Positions 23,277 to 31,420 of a DNA stretch of 64,000 bases are shown here, piece by piece. The notes beneath the pieces are model-generated. The model saw nothing but the letters and a program-made list of their open reading frames with translations. It did no database searches and was not told the DNA's origin. Numbering within the stretch: position 1 is the stretch's first letter; the number at the start of each line of letters is the position of its first letter. The stretch spans positions 62,001 through 126,000 of the forward strand of contig MWCI01000001.1 in NCBI GenBank assembly GCA_002069965.1. Direction: 5' to 3'. The position numbers were made by a program, and so were the translations under genes. Origin of the DNA: Spirochaetes bacterium ADurb.Bin218. Lineage in GTDB: Bacteria; Spirochaetota; UBA4802; UBA5550.

Positions 23277-26111
23277 CTACTGGTTTATATCTTGTTGATT
23301 ATTGAAAAAAAAATCATAAAGGTTTTCGGCCTGGAGGTTGAATTTTCCCCTTGAGTGTTCTTTGATTATTTGCTGTAAAAGTTCAGATGACATGGAATAA
23401 TTCTTCTGTTCATAATATAATATGGCAAGTTCAAGTTTGCTTTTGATGCCATATTCACTGTTGCCGTTGTCTTGTGTGATTGTTTTATTAAAATATTTCA
23501 TGGCCATATTTTTATTTTTTTGAAGCAGCAAATTAAGCATGCCAAGATAGTAATTAGCCTCTATGGTATACTCGTTTTCACTTTGAGCAATCTTGTAAAA
23601 GTGGAAATAGGACTGATTATAATTTCCTAATTCATAATTTATTTTGCCAGAAAGGTAGTAAACATAGTTGGTATTTTCTTGGTAAGGCGTAAGATATTTT
23701 AGATATTTATTAAATGATTTAATATCCTTTTGATTATAATGGAAAAGCAAATTTAATAATAAAATCCTCTCAATATATCTTGTTGTAGATACAAGGCTTA
23801 GATTTTCTTCAGTTAGGCTTGCTCCTTCCCTTTCTCTACCGCTATAGAAATAATTCAGGATAGTAAGAGCTTCTTTGCTCGGGATATTTTCTTTCAGTAC
23901 TATGAGGTTTAGATAGATAAATGAGTTCTCATAAGATCCTGTTTCAGAAAAGATCTCAGCCATAGCAATTTTTGCTTTATCTTTTATTGAGTCACCTATC
24001 TGTGAGCTTATAATTCTTTCAAATATTGATTTAGCAGAGTTGAAATCTTTTTCTGAATAGTAGTAATATCCAATTTTTAAAAGCATCTCGTTTTTGAGAT
24101 TTTCGTCTTGTAGTGATTCTGCCATTTTTGAGGCTGTAAAAGCATCTCTTACTTTTAAAACAGAATCAATGATAAGCTCTATGTCTGCTGGTGGATATGA
24201 GGATATATCCTCCCATTTTGTTAGGTTATATACTGCATCATATTGTCCAAGATTGTAGTAGCTTCTAATCTGTATAAGGGGAAGTTCCATCCATTGAGCC
24301 TCATCAAGAGCTGGAATTTGCATGCTTTTAACTATCTCAATTATTCTATTATATCTTTTGATTTTATAATTTGATTGCAACAGATTAAAGTAAGCATCAC
24401 CCCTACTTTCTGAATTGTTGCTATTGAGATACTTTTCATAGTGAATAATTGCCTTTTCGTAATTTTTTTTCTCATAAAATTCATTAGCATATATTAAATC
24501 AACAAGTGCTGAAAACGAAGACTCTGTAAAGTTGTTTTGTAAAATCGAAAAATAATTTCTGGCAGAGCTATTTTTCTTTTCATATAAAGCCTTTGCAAGT
24601 TTATAGATGAGTTCATCAACATTTGGATACTTTGAATATCGTGAAATCAATAAATTTATTTCTGGCTTTGCCTTTTCCAGTTCACCCTCTTCAATATATA
24701 ATTCTGCAAGAAGCTTGTGTGCATCAAAGGAGTGCTCTATATCTTTTTTTGATAGATAGCTTTTCAATAAATTGATAGCGTCTTTATTCTTCTTCTTTTT
24801 GATATTTATAACTGCCATGTAATAATCTGTGTCGTTTAAAAATTTAGAAAATGGATTTTTAACCTTAAGATCATCAAAAACCTGTAATGCTGTATTGAAA
24901 TCCCCTTTAAATATAAGCAAGATCCCTTTATTGAACATAACCTCATCTATATTTTCATCATAGGGATATTTTTCAAGATATAGAGAAACTATCTTTTCTG
25001 CTTTTTCATGAGACTGAGTCTTGATATAGGCCCTGAGAAGCACCAAAAGTATTTTTTTCTGTTCCTCTTCAGATTTTATTTGAGTAAACTTTTCCAGATA
25101 CTCAATTGCCTTTTCTGGAGATATATTGATAAAATACTGTGCCAGTAAAAGTGCAGATTTTGCAGAGAGCTCTTCATCTTTGCAATTTTCTATAATCTCT
25201 GAAAGAATTTCTACACCTGATTCTGGTTTGGTGCTACTTATGATAATATTTGCCAGCTCAAATAAGCCAGGGTAATAATATTCAGATTTTTTCCCTATGA
25301 GATGAAAAAATTCCAGCTCATTTTTTGCAGCAGAGGCTCGCCCTGTGTTGATATAAGAAAGGGCTCTAAAATAATAAACATCATAAAAAGGATAACTATC
25401 TGATAAATCCTTTGGAATTGCATTAAGAGAGGCAAGAGCCTTCTTGTGATCCTCCTGAAGTTGGTATATTCTTCCAATCAATAGTCTCACCTCAGCTTTA
25501 TCTCTGCTGTTAATTCGTGCACTAAGCAAAGGGAGAAGTCTTTCCAGCGCTTTATCATAAGAACTGTTTAGAAAGAGAGCTTTTCCTATTTTTAGCACAA
25601 TCTGTGCGTTTTCTTCCATATTTTGACTTATTTTTAGAGACTTTTCCCATTCTATCACAGCCTCTTCATAGCGTTTGTCAGTTATATAGATATTGGCTAT
25701 GCGATCATGAGCAGCCATAACCATGGAGATATTATCAGATTTTTCCAGAAAACGATTATATTCCTCAATAGCCTTTAATGAATCTTTCAGAAGGAAATAA
25801 GCCTCACCCATCCAGAAGCGTGATTCTATTCTTAAATTTTCAGAACGGCATTTTGTGAGAAAACTGTTAAACTCAAAGATAGCAGCTTTATATTTTCCCT
25901 GCTGGAGAATTGTTCTTGCAAGATAAAACCATGCCTGATCTCTGAAGTCATCATCATTTTCCAGAGTTTTGCGAAAAAGTAATTCAGCAGAGGAATAGTT
26001 TCCAGATTTAAAAGCCTCGAGCCCTTGATTGAAAATTACTTTTGAATCAACTGCTGCAAATAAAATTAAAGAGCTAAACAATATTGCAGTACTAAATATA
26101 AATTTTTTCAT
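23277..26111 (-). CDS. Large exported TPR-repeat protein (944 aa)
   Basis: A signal peptide (KKFIFSTAILFSSLILFAA) is followed by tetratricopeptide repeats over nearly the whole chain. Clear examples are FNQGLEAFKSGNYSSAELLF, AWFYLARTILQQGKYKAAIF, SRFWMGEAYFLLKDSLKAI, and, near the end, SGKINYELGNYNQSYFHFY and KLELAILYYEQKNYSMSSEL. Such proteins act as periplasmic or outer-membrane scaffolds. No enzymatic domain or TonB box is seen. It sits between cinA (24-base gap) and the GcvH-like gene (7-base gap), all on the minus strand. Partner proteins are unknown. Confidence 0.88.
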   Translation of the reverse strand: MKKFIFSTAILFSSLILFAAVDSKVIFNQGLEAFKSGNYSSAELLFRKTLENDDDFRDQAWFYLARTILQQGKYKAAIFEFNSFLTKCRSENLRIESRFWMGEAYFLLKDSLKAIEEYNRFLEKSDNISMVMAAHDRIANIYITDKRYEEAVIEWEKSLKISQNMEENAQIVLKIGKALFLNSSYDKALERLLPLLSARINSRDKAEVRLLIGRIYQLQEDHKKALASLNAIPKDLSDSYPFYDVYYFRALSYINTGRASAAKNELEFFHLIGKKSEYYYPGLFELANIIISSTKPESGVEILSEIIENCKDEELSAKSALLLAQYFINISPEKAIEYLEKFTQIKSEEEQKKILLVLLRAYIKTQSHEKAEKIVSLYLEKYPYDENIDEVMFNKGILLIFKGDFNTALQVFDDLKVKNPFSKFLNDTDYYMAVINIKKKKNKDAINLLKSYLSKKDIEHSFDAHKLLAELYIEEGELEKAKPEINLLISRYSKYPNVDELIYKLAKALYEKKNSSARNYFSILQNNFTESSFSALVDLIYANEFYEKKNYEKAIIHYEKYLNSNNSESRGDAYFNLLQSNYKIKRYNRIIEIVKSMQIPALDEAQWMELPLIQIRSYYNLGQYDAVYNLTKWEDISSYPPADIELIIDSVLKVRDAFTASKMAESLQDENLKNEMLLKIGYYYYSEKDFNSAKSIFERIISSQIGDSIKDKAKIAMAEIFSETGSYENSFIYLNLIVLKENIPSKEALTILNYFYSGREREGASLTEENLSLVSTTRYIERILLLNLLFHYNQKDIKSFNKYLKYLTPYQENTNYVYYLSGKINYELGNYNQSYFHFYKIAQSENEYTIEANYYLGMLNLLLQKNKNMAMKYFNKTITQDNGNSEYGIKSKLELAILYYEQKNYSMSSELLQQIIKEHSRGKFNLQAENLYDFFFNNQQDINQ

Positions 26112-26135
26112 ATATATATTATGCCCTTTAAGCTG

Positions 26136-27356
26136 TTATTTTTTAATAAATTCTCTCACAGTGTTTATTGCATATAATGCGGATAGATTTCTTACTCTCT
26201 CTCTATCTCCATTAAATATTTTAGTTTCTGATTTTTTTTGACCACACAAATCAAAGGCAAAGCAGACAGTCCCTACTTTTTTTTCTTTTGTTGCACCCCC
26301 AGGACCTGCTATCCCTGTAATGGCTATTGCTATATCATATTGAATTACTTTTTGCAAGCCATTTATCATTTCAAGAGCTGTTTCTTCGCTAACAGCCCCA
26401 TATTTTTTTAGAGTTGTTTCCGATACAGATAACAGATTTTGTTTAACTTCATTACTATAGGCAATTATAGATCCGTTGTAGACCTCGGATGACCCTGGAA
26501 TATCTGTAATCATTTTGGCAATGAGCCCTCCAGTACATGACTCTGCAGTTGCCAATTTTGTTTGCTTTTGTTTTAATAAAAAAACCAGTTCTTCAGAGGG
26601 AGATGAAAAACTGCTGTCTATCAATTTTTCTTTGAAGATATCCTTGAGCATTTCTTCTATAGATCTGGGATCATCAGTTGTATCATTTAAAGAAAGATAA
26701 ACTTCATATACTCCGGTTTTCGCAGAAATCCCCCACTTCCCCAGTTGTGGAATTTTACTCTTTTCAATAATTTCATTAATTGTAGATTCTCTCAATCCAG
26801 TTAATCTGAAGATTATGCCATCTGATTTTTTTAGATTAAATCTTTGACACAGATAGGGCTTTATTTCATTAACAAACATATCCTCAGCCTCAAAGGGAAC
26901 TCCTGGCATTGCAATAAGGAATTTATTATCTTTTTCTATTAGAAATCCAGGAGCATGGCCTTTATTGTTTTTAAAAACAACAGAGCCCTCAGGCACAAGT
27001 GCCATTTTATAATCCTTTTTGTTTATCTTGTAATTTGCTCTGGCAAATAGGCCTTCTATTCTAATGCGTGCATTTTCGTCAACTGTATCTTTTAATGAAA
27101 AAAATCTGCATATTGCTTCAACAGTTCTATCATCATCAGTAGGTCCAAGACCTCCTGTAATGAAAATTATATTACATCTTTTAAAGCTTTCTTCTATAGC
27201 ATAAATAATGGCCTCAATATCATCTCCAACTGTTATGCATTCAATTATTTCTATACCAGTTTCATATAGCTCTTTGCATATAAATGCACTATTAGTATCA
27301 AGGGTTCTACCATGAAGTAATTCTTCACCTGTTGTAATAATAATAGCCTTGTTCAT
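26136..27356 (-). CDS. cinA: CinA family protein (ADP-ribose pyrophosphatase / NMN deamidase type)
   Basis: Two-domain protein of 406 residues. The N-terminal MoaB/MogA-like domain starts KAIIITTGEELLHGRTLDTNSAFIC and includes FITGGLGPTDDDRT. The C-terminal PncC domain has TAESCTGGLIAKMI and AITGIAGPGGATKEKKVGTV, which in active proteins deamidates nicotinamide mononucleotide. Pyridine nucleotide recycling is the likely role. The ATG lies 1 base after the argS stop, so the two are translationally close. Confidence 0.95.
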   Translation of the reverse strand: MNKAIIITTGEELLHGRTLDTNSAFICKELYETGIEIIECITVGDDIEAIIYAIEESFKRCNIIFITGGLGPTDDDRTVEAICRFFSLKDTVDENARIRIEGLFARANYKINKKDYKMALVPEGSVVFKNNKGHAPGFLIEKDNKFLIAMPGVPFEAEDMFVNEIKPYLCQRFNLKKSDGIIFRLTGLRESTINEIIEKSKIPQLGKWGISAKTGVYEVYLSLNDTTDDPRSIEEMLKDIFKEKLIDSSFSSPSEELVFLLKQKQTKLATAESCTGGLIAKMITDIPGSSEVYNGSIIAYSNEVKQNLLSVSETTLKKYGAVSEETALEMINGLQKVIQYDIAIAITGIAGPGGATKEKKVGTVCFAFDLCGQKKSETKIFNGDRERVRNLSALYAINTVREFIKK

Positions 27357-27357
27357 A

Positions 27358-29037
27358 TCACATAACTTCTGGAGCGGACACTCCCAATATATTTAAGCCA
27401 TTTTTAAGGACAACCACTATAGCCTTACACAGTGCCAGTGCTGCTTTTGTTTTCTCTGCATCATCTGATAAGATTCTGTGTTCTGTATAAAATCTGTGAT
27501 AGCCTTGAGCAAGGCGCATTAAAAAAGTTGCTATTTTATGAGGTTCATAGGTCATGGCTGCATCTAAAATTTCTTCAGGATATTTAGACATAAGCTTCAT
27601 TAATGTTATGGCCTCAGGATTGTCAAGGTGTGCAATGTCAAAATCTGATATTTCTGTATTTATTCCTCTTTTTTGAGCCTCCCTAAATATTGAACAAATT
27701 CTTGCATGGGCATACTGCAAATAGAATACAGGATTTTCTGAGCTGTTACGTTTTGCAAGACCAAGATCAAAATCAAGATGGCTATCAAGGGATCTCATAA
27801 TAAAGAAATATCTTGATACATCGACTCCTATCTCGTCAATAAGCTCTTTCATCGTGGAGAATTTCCCAAGCCTTTTGGACATCTTGACTGCTTCTCCATC
27901 CATAATAAGGTTTACCTGTTGAGCGATGAGAACCTGAAATTTAGATTTCTCATATCCAAGTGCCTGCACTGCTCCTGATAATCTTGCAATGTAGCCATGG
28001 TGATCAGGTCCCCATATATCTATTATTTTATCATAGCCTCTCTGGATTTTATCATAATGATATGCTATATCTGCCATTAAATATGTGGGTCTGCCATCTT
28101 CTCTGACAACAACTCTATCTTTATCATCTCCAAATGCAGTGGATTTAAATATTTTTTTGCCATCTTCTGTATAAATATACCCTGAGGCCTCAAGTTTTTC
28201 AAAGGCTTTCTCTACCTCTCCACTTAGATGCAAAGAGCTTTCTCTAAACCATCTTTTAAAATTGACATTGAATGCAGCAAGATCTCTCTGTTGTGTTGCC
28301 ACATTGAACTCTACAGCTTTTTGAGCTGCAAATTCTATTCTTGCATTTTCATCTTCCAGAGAATTCAATTGTGATGAGAAATTATCTATTATCCATGCAG
28401 CTATATCCTTTATATATTCACCGTGGTATCCTTCTTCGGGAAAGATAAAATCCTCACCCTTAAGCTCTCTTATTCGTGCAAGAACTGACTGACCAAGAAG
28501 ATTAACCTGATTGCCATAATCATTTACATAAAATTCCCTATCTACAATATCTCCTGCCGCTTCTATGAGATTGGATATAGTATCGCCAATGGCAGCTGCT
28601 CTTGCAGAGACTACGTTCAGTGGACCTGTTGGATTTGCAGAGACAAATTCTATATTATACCGCATAGGATTTTCTTTGGTTCTCCTGCCAAAGTTATAGC
28701 CCTCTCTAAGGATCTGAAATATAGTGTCTTTGAGATAGCCAATGGAAATAAAAATATTGATAAAACCAGGTTTAGCTATTTCTATATTGCCAATTATATT
28801 TGAATTTAAAGAAAGAAGTTTATTTTTGATAATTTCTCCTATTTCCATAGGGGATCGCTTCAAGAGTTTAGCTAACTCAAGGGCTATTGGTGTTGAGTAA
28901 TCCCCAAATTTTGCCTCTTTTGGATATTCAATTTTTATCTTAGGATGTGGGATCTCTGGCAGTTCTCCACTTTTAACAGCCTCATATATAGCATTTTCTA
29001 TTAATTCATAGAGCAGTTCTTTGATATTTGCTTTCAA
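27358..29037 (-). CDS. argS: Arginyl-tRNA synthetase with altered HIGH motif
   Basis: Class I synthetase of 559 residues that charges tRNA(Arg). The N-terminal Add-1 domain (residues about 1-110), the catalytic fold and the C-terminal anticodon-binding helices with the typical LYEPHKIATFLMRLAQGYHRFY-like tail are recognisable. The ATP-binding HIGH motif after SANPTGPL is replaced by NVVS (residues 141-144), followed by ARAAAIGD; KMSKR (in AVKMSKRLGKFS) is kept. The rest of the protein is well conserved, so activity is expected. It heads the argS-cinA-TPR-GcvH-like operon. I recall similar NxVS forms in other spirochaetes but cannot verify that here. Confidence 0.94.
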   Translation of the reverse strand: MKANIKELLYELIENAIYEAVKSGELPEIPHPKIKIEYPKEAKFGDYSTPIALELAKLLKRSPMEIGEIIKNKLLSLNSNIIGNIEIAKPGFINIFISIGYLKDTIFQILREGYNFGRRTKENPMRYNIEFVSANPTGPLNVVSARAAAIGDTISNLIEAAGDIVDREFYVNDYGNQVNLLGQSVLARIRELKGEDFIFPEEGYHGEYIKDIAAWIIDNFSSQLNSLEDENARIEFAAQKAVEFNVATQQRDLAAFNVNFKRWFRESSLHLSGEVEKAFEKLEASGYIYTEDGKKIFKSTAFGDDKDRVVVREDGRPTYLMADIAYHYDKIQRGYDKIIDIWGPDHHGYIARLSGAVQALGYEKSKFQVLIAQQVNLIMDGEAVKMSKRLGKFSTMKELIDEIGVDVSRYFFIMRSLDSHLDFDLGLAKRNSSENPVFYLQYAHARICSIFREAQKRGINTEISDFDIAHLDNPEAITLMKLMSKYPEEILDAAMTYEPHKIATFLMRLAQGYHRFYTEHRILSDDAEKTKAALALCKAIVVVLKNGLNILGVSAPEVM

Positions 29038-29133
29038 CTTTTACCTCACATTTGTTTCTAATCAATTTCAATTAACTTTAAAAATTTTTATAAGCAACTC
29101 TTTTGTCAATCATATTAATAAATTAAAAAAATG

Positions 29134-29164
29134 TTGACTTGTTGTTTTTATTTATTACTAAGAT
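29134..29164 (+). promoter_or_regulatory. Candidate promoter for the adenylate cyclase gene
   Basis: TTGACT (29134-29139) and TAAGAT (29159-29164) are separated by 19 bases; the same TAAGAT follows the TTGACT before the STAS gene. The gap 29038-29201 separates argS from the cyclase and also holds a minus-strand TTGACA at 29109-29104 for which no clear -10 is seen. Confidence 0.3.
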
Positions 29165-29201
29165 ATATAAAGTCTCTTTATCCTACTGTCAGGAAATTTC
29201 T

Positions 29202-31358
29202 ATGGATATACTTATCTCTGCAATTAAGGTCATTTTCCTTATTCTTCTATTTGTTACATCTGCTATAGGTGGCAGAATGCTTGCAGTTAAAAATGAAAAA
29301 AATCAATGGCTCTTTTTCTTTATATGTTTGCTTACAGGTCCTGTCGGTTTATTATTTTTATTTATTTTAATTAAAATACCTCAAAAATTTGTCGCTATTT
29401 TTATATCTATTTTTATTTTTCTTGTGCTTACAGTGTTGTATTCTTTTACCACTCTTCTTTCTGGTCTGGAGTGGGGATCTATAGATTTTCGCTTTTACTT
29501 AAGGGATCCTTCACAGGCCTCGGTAAAACTTGAAGAGAGAGTGAGACTGAATAAGGTGAATCCCAAGGCCAGAAAGGATATAATTATTGTTGGTATTGAT
29601 GAGGCAACTATCAGAGAGTTTTCTGATCAGGGTATTCAGTGGCCATTCCCATGGGATGTTCATGCAAAGGTTACGCGATTTTTATCATCAGGCAGTCCCC
29701 TTGCCATACTTTACGATATAATGTTTCTGGATCGCAAGCCTGGAGAGAAGGAGCTTGCTTGGGCTATCAAAGATGCTAAGGTTGCTTTTCTGGATTATCC
29801 CTTTGAAACAAAAGAAGTGGACGTGGCATATAATGATATAGAAGAAAGAATCTCTCTCCTTGATAGATTTAAATTTCCCGCTAATCCTGATGATGACACT
29901 GAGGAGCTTGTGAAAGAACTGACCCCTCCCACTGTTGAGCTTTTGAAAAGTGCAAGGGGGTTTGGATTTGCAAATGTTTTCCCTGGAAGAGATGGGATCA
30001 ATAGAACCGTTCCTTTAGTGCTAAAATACAAGGGCTGGTACTATCCAAATATAGATCTTGTGGTTGCAATGCATTACTTTGGAATAACACAAAAGGATGT
30101 TGAGATTAAGATGGGAGAGTATATAAAGCTCAAAAATCTCCCACCAGAAAAAATGGCAAAGCCCAATAAAACTCGGACCATCACGATACCAATTGACAGA
30201 TATGGATTTATGGATATAAATTTCATTGGCGGCTCTGGCAGTTTCCAGCATTACCCTTATTATCTCTTTGCCAATGAGGGGACAATGGAAGGAAATGATT
30301 CTTTTAAAGATAAAATACTCCTCATTGCTGCATACGCTGCAACAGGGATTGCAACTGATGAAAAGCAATCACCTTATGGTGCAACCTTTGGTATAGAGCA
30401 TCATGCAAATGCTCTTAATACAATTTTAAACCAGGACTTCTTGTATAAGCTTAGTGATCTGCAAAATATTATCATAATGCTTTGCATTGCTATTTTACTT
30501 GGGATACTTGTTCCAAAATTATCAATACTTGCATCTCTGATAATAACTCTTGCACTGGCTATTGCCTATGGAATAGCATCATATTTATTATTTGATTATC
30601 TGAGCATAATAACAGCTTTTGCAACGCCTCTTATTCAGACTGCCCTTACCTACTCATTACTTGTAACTTATAGGGTTATTAATGAGCAACAAGAAAAAAA
30701 ATACATAAGGCAGACATTTTCAAAATTTGTTTCAAAATCTGTTGTTGATGAGTTGTTGAAGGATCCAAGTAAAGTAAAGCTTGGGGGTGATAAAAAAATA
30801 ATCACAGTTTTATTTTCTGATATAAGGGGATTTACTTCCATATCCGAAAAGCTCACTCCAGAGGCCCTTGTGGAGCATCTAAATATTTATCTTCAGGCAA
30901 TGACAGATATTATTTTAAAATACGATGGGACTCTTGATAAATACATAGGAGATGCAATAATGGCCTTTTGGGGAGCTCCTATTCCAATGGAAAATCATGC
31001 ACTGAAGGCCTGTATGGCTGCTGTGGAAATGTTGGAAGCCCTTAAGGTGATGAATGCTAAATGGATCAAAGAAGGAAAGCCTGCGCTTGACATCGGTATT
31101 GGAATAAACACCGGAGATATGGTTGTGGGCAATATGGGCTCTTCATCCAGAATGGATTATACACTCATGGGAGATAATGTAAATCTTGGTTCAAGGCTTG
31201 AGGGAACAAATAAATTTTATAAAACCCACATAATCATAAGCGAATTTACATATCAATATGTTGAAGATAAAATTATTGCAAGAGAGATTGATTTAATTCG
31301 TGTTAAGGGTAAGGCTTTACCTGTAAAAATCTATGAACTGATAGATATGAAAAAATAG
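29202..31358 (+). CDS. CHASE2-domain class III adenylate cyclase
   Basis: Membrane receptor cyclase of 718 residues from ATG 29202 (AGGAAA before it; an upstream in-frame TTG at 29139 is rejected). Two hydrophobic segments lead into an extracytoplasmic CHASE2 sensor domain (about residues 85-390, e.g. IIVGIDEATIREFSD, IMFLDRKPGEKE). Several further membrane segments follow (about 400-480), then a class III cyclase domain from about 515. Metal-binding Asp (FSDIRGFT, DKYIGDAIMAF), ATP-selecting Lys (LDKYIGD) and Asp (MDYTLMGD), and the NLGSRLEG transition-state pair are present, so ATP is the expected substrate. Ligand of CHASE2 unknown. A terminator hairpin follows. Confidence 0.93.
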   Translation: MDILISAIKVIFLILLFVTSAIGGRMLAVKNEKNQWLFFFICLLTGPVGLLFLFILIKIPQKFVAIFISIFIFLVLTVLYSFTTLLSGLEWGSIDFRFYLRDPSQASVKLEERVRLNKVNPKARKDIIIVGIDEATIREFSDQGIQWPFPWDVHAKVTRFLSSGSPLAILYDIMFLDRKPGEKELAWAIKDAKVAFLDYPFETKEVDVAYNDIEERISLLDRFKFPANPDDDTEELVKELTPPTVELLKSARGFGFANVFPGRDGINRTVPLVLKYKGWYYPNIDLVVAMHYFGITQKDVEIKMGEYIKLKNLPPEKMAKPNKTRTITIPIDRYGFMDINFIGGSGSFQHYPYYLFANEGTMEGNDSFKDKILLIAAYAATGIATDEKQSPYGATFGIEHHANALNTILNQDFLYKLSDLQNIIIMLCIAILLGILVPKLSILASLIITLALAIAYGIASYLLFDYLSIITAFATPLIQTALTYSLLVTYRVINEQQEKKYIRQTFSKFVSKSVVDELLKDPSKVKLGGDKKIITVLFSDIRGFTSISEKLTPEALVEHLNIYLQAMTDIILKYDGTLDKYIGDAIMAFWGAPIPMENHALKACMAAVEMLEALKVMNAKWIKEGKPALDIGIGINTGDMVVGNMGSSSRMDYTLMGDNVNLGSRLEGTNKFYKTHIIISEFTYQYVEDKIIAREIDLIRVKGKALPVKIYELIDMKK

Positions 31359-31365
31359 TCATAAT

Positions 31366-31420
31366 GGGATTTCTAAACTTTAGTTTAATTAAAGCACAGA
31401 AATCCCTGTGATTTTTTTGT
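31366..31420 (+). terminator. Terminator after the adenylate cyclase gene
   Basis: GGGATTTCT (31366-31374) pairs with AGAAATCCC (31398-31406); a short inner stem CTTTA/TAAAG (31378-31382 and 31390-31394) can extend it. The sequence TGTGATTTTTTTG follows on the plus strand. It lies 8 bases after the cyclase stop and contains the stop codon of the convergent AsmA-like gene (31385-31387). Confidence 0.6.

Noticed and set aside
29139-29201. Upstream TTG start for the adenylate cyclase
   Set aside because: It overlaps the best -35 hexamer and has no ribosome site; ATG 29202 has one and gives a normal membrane start.
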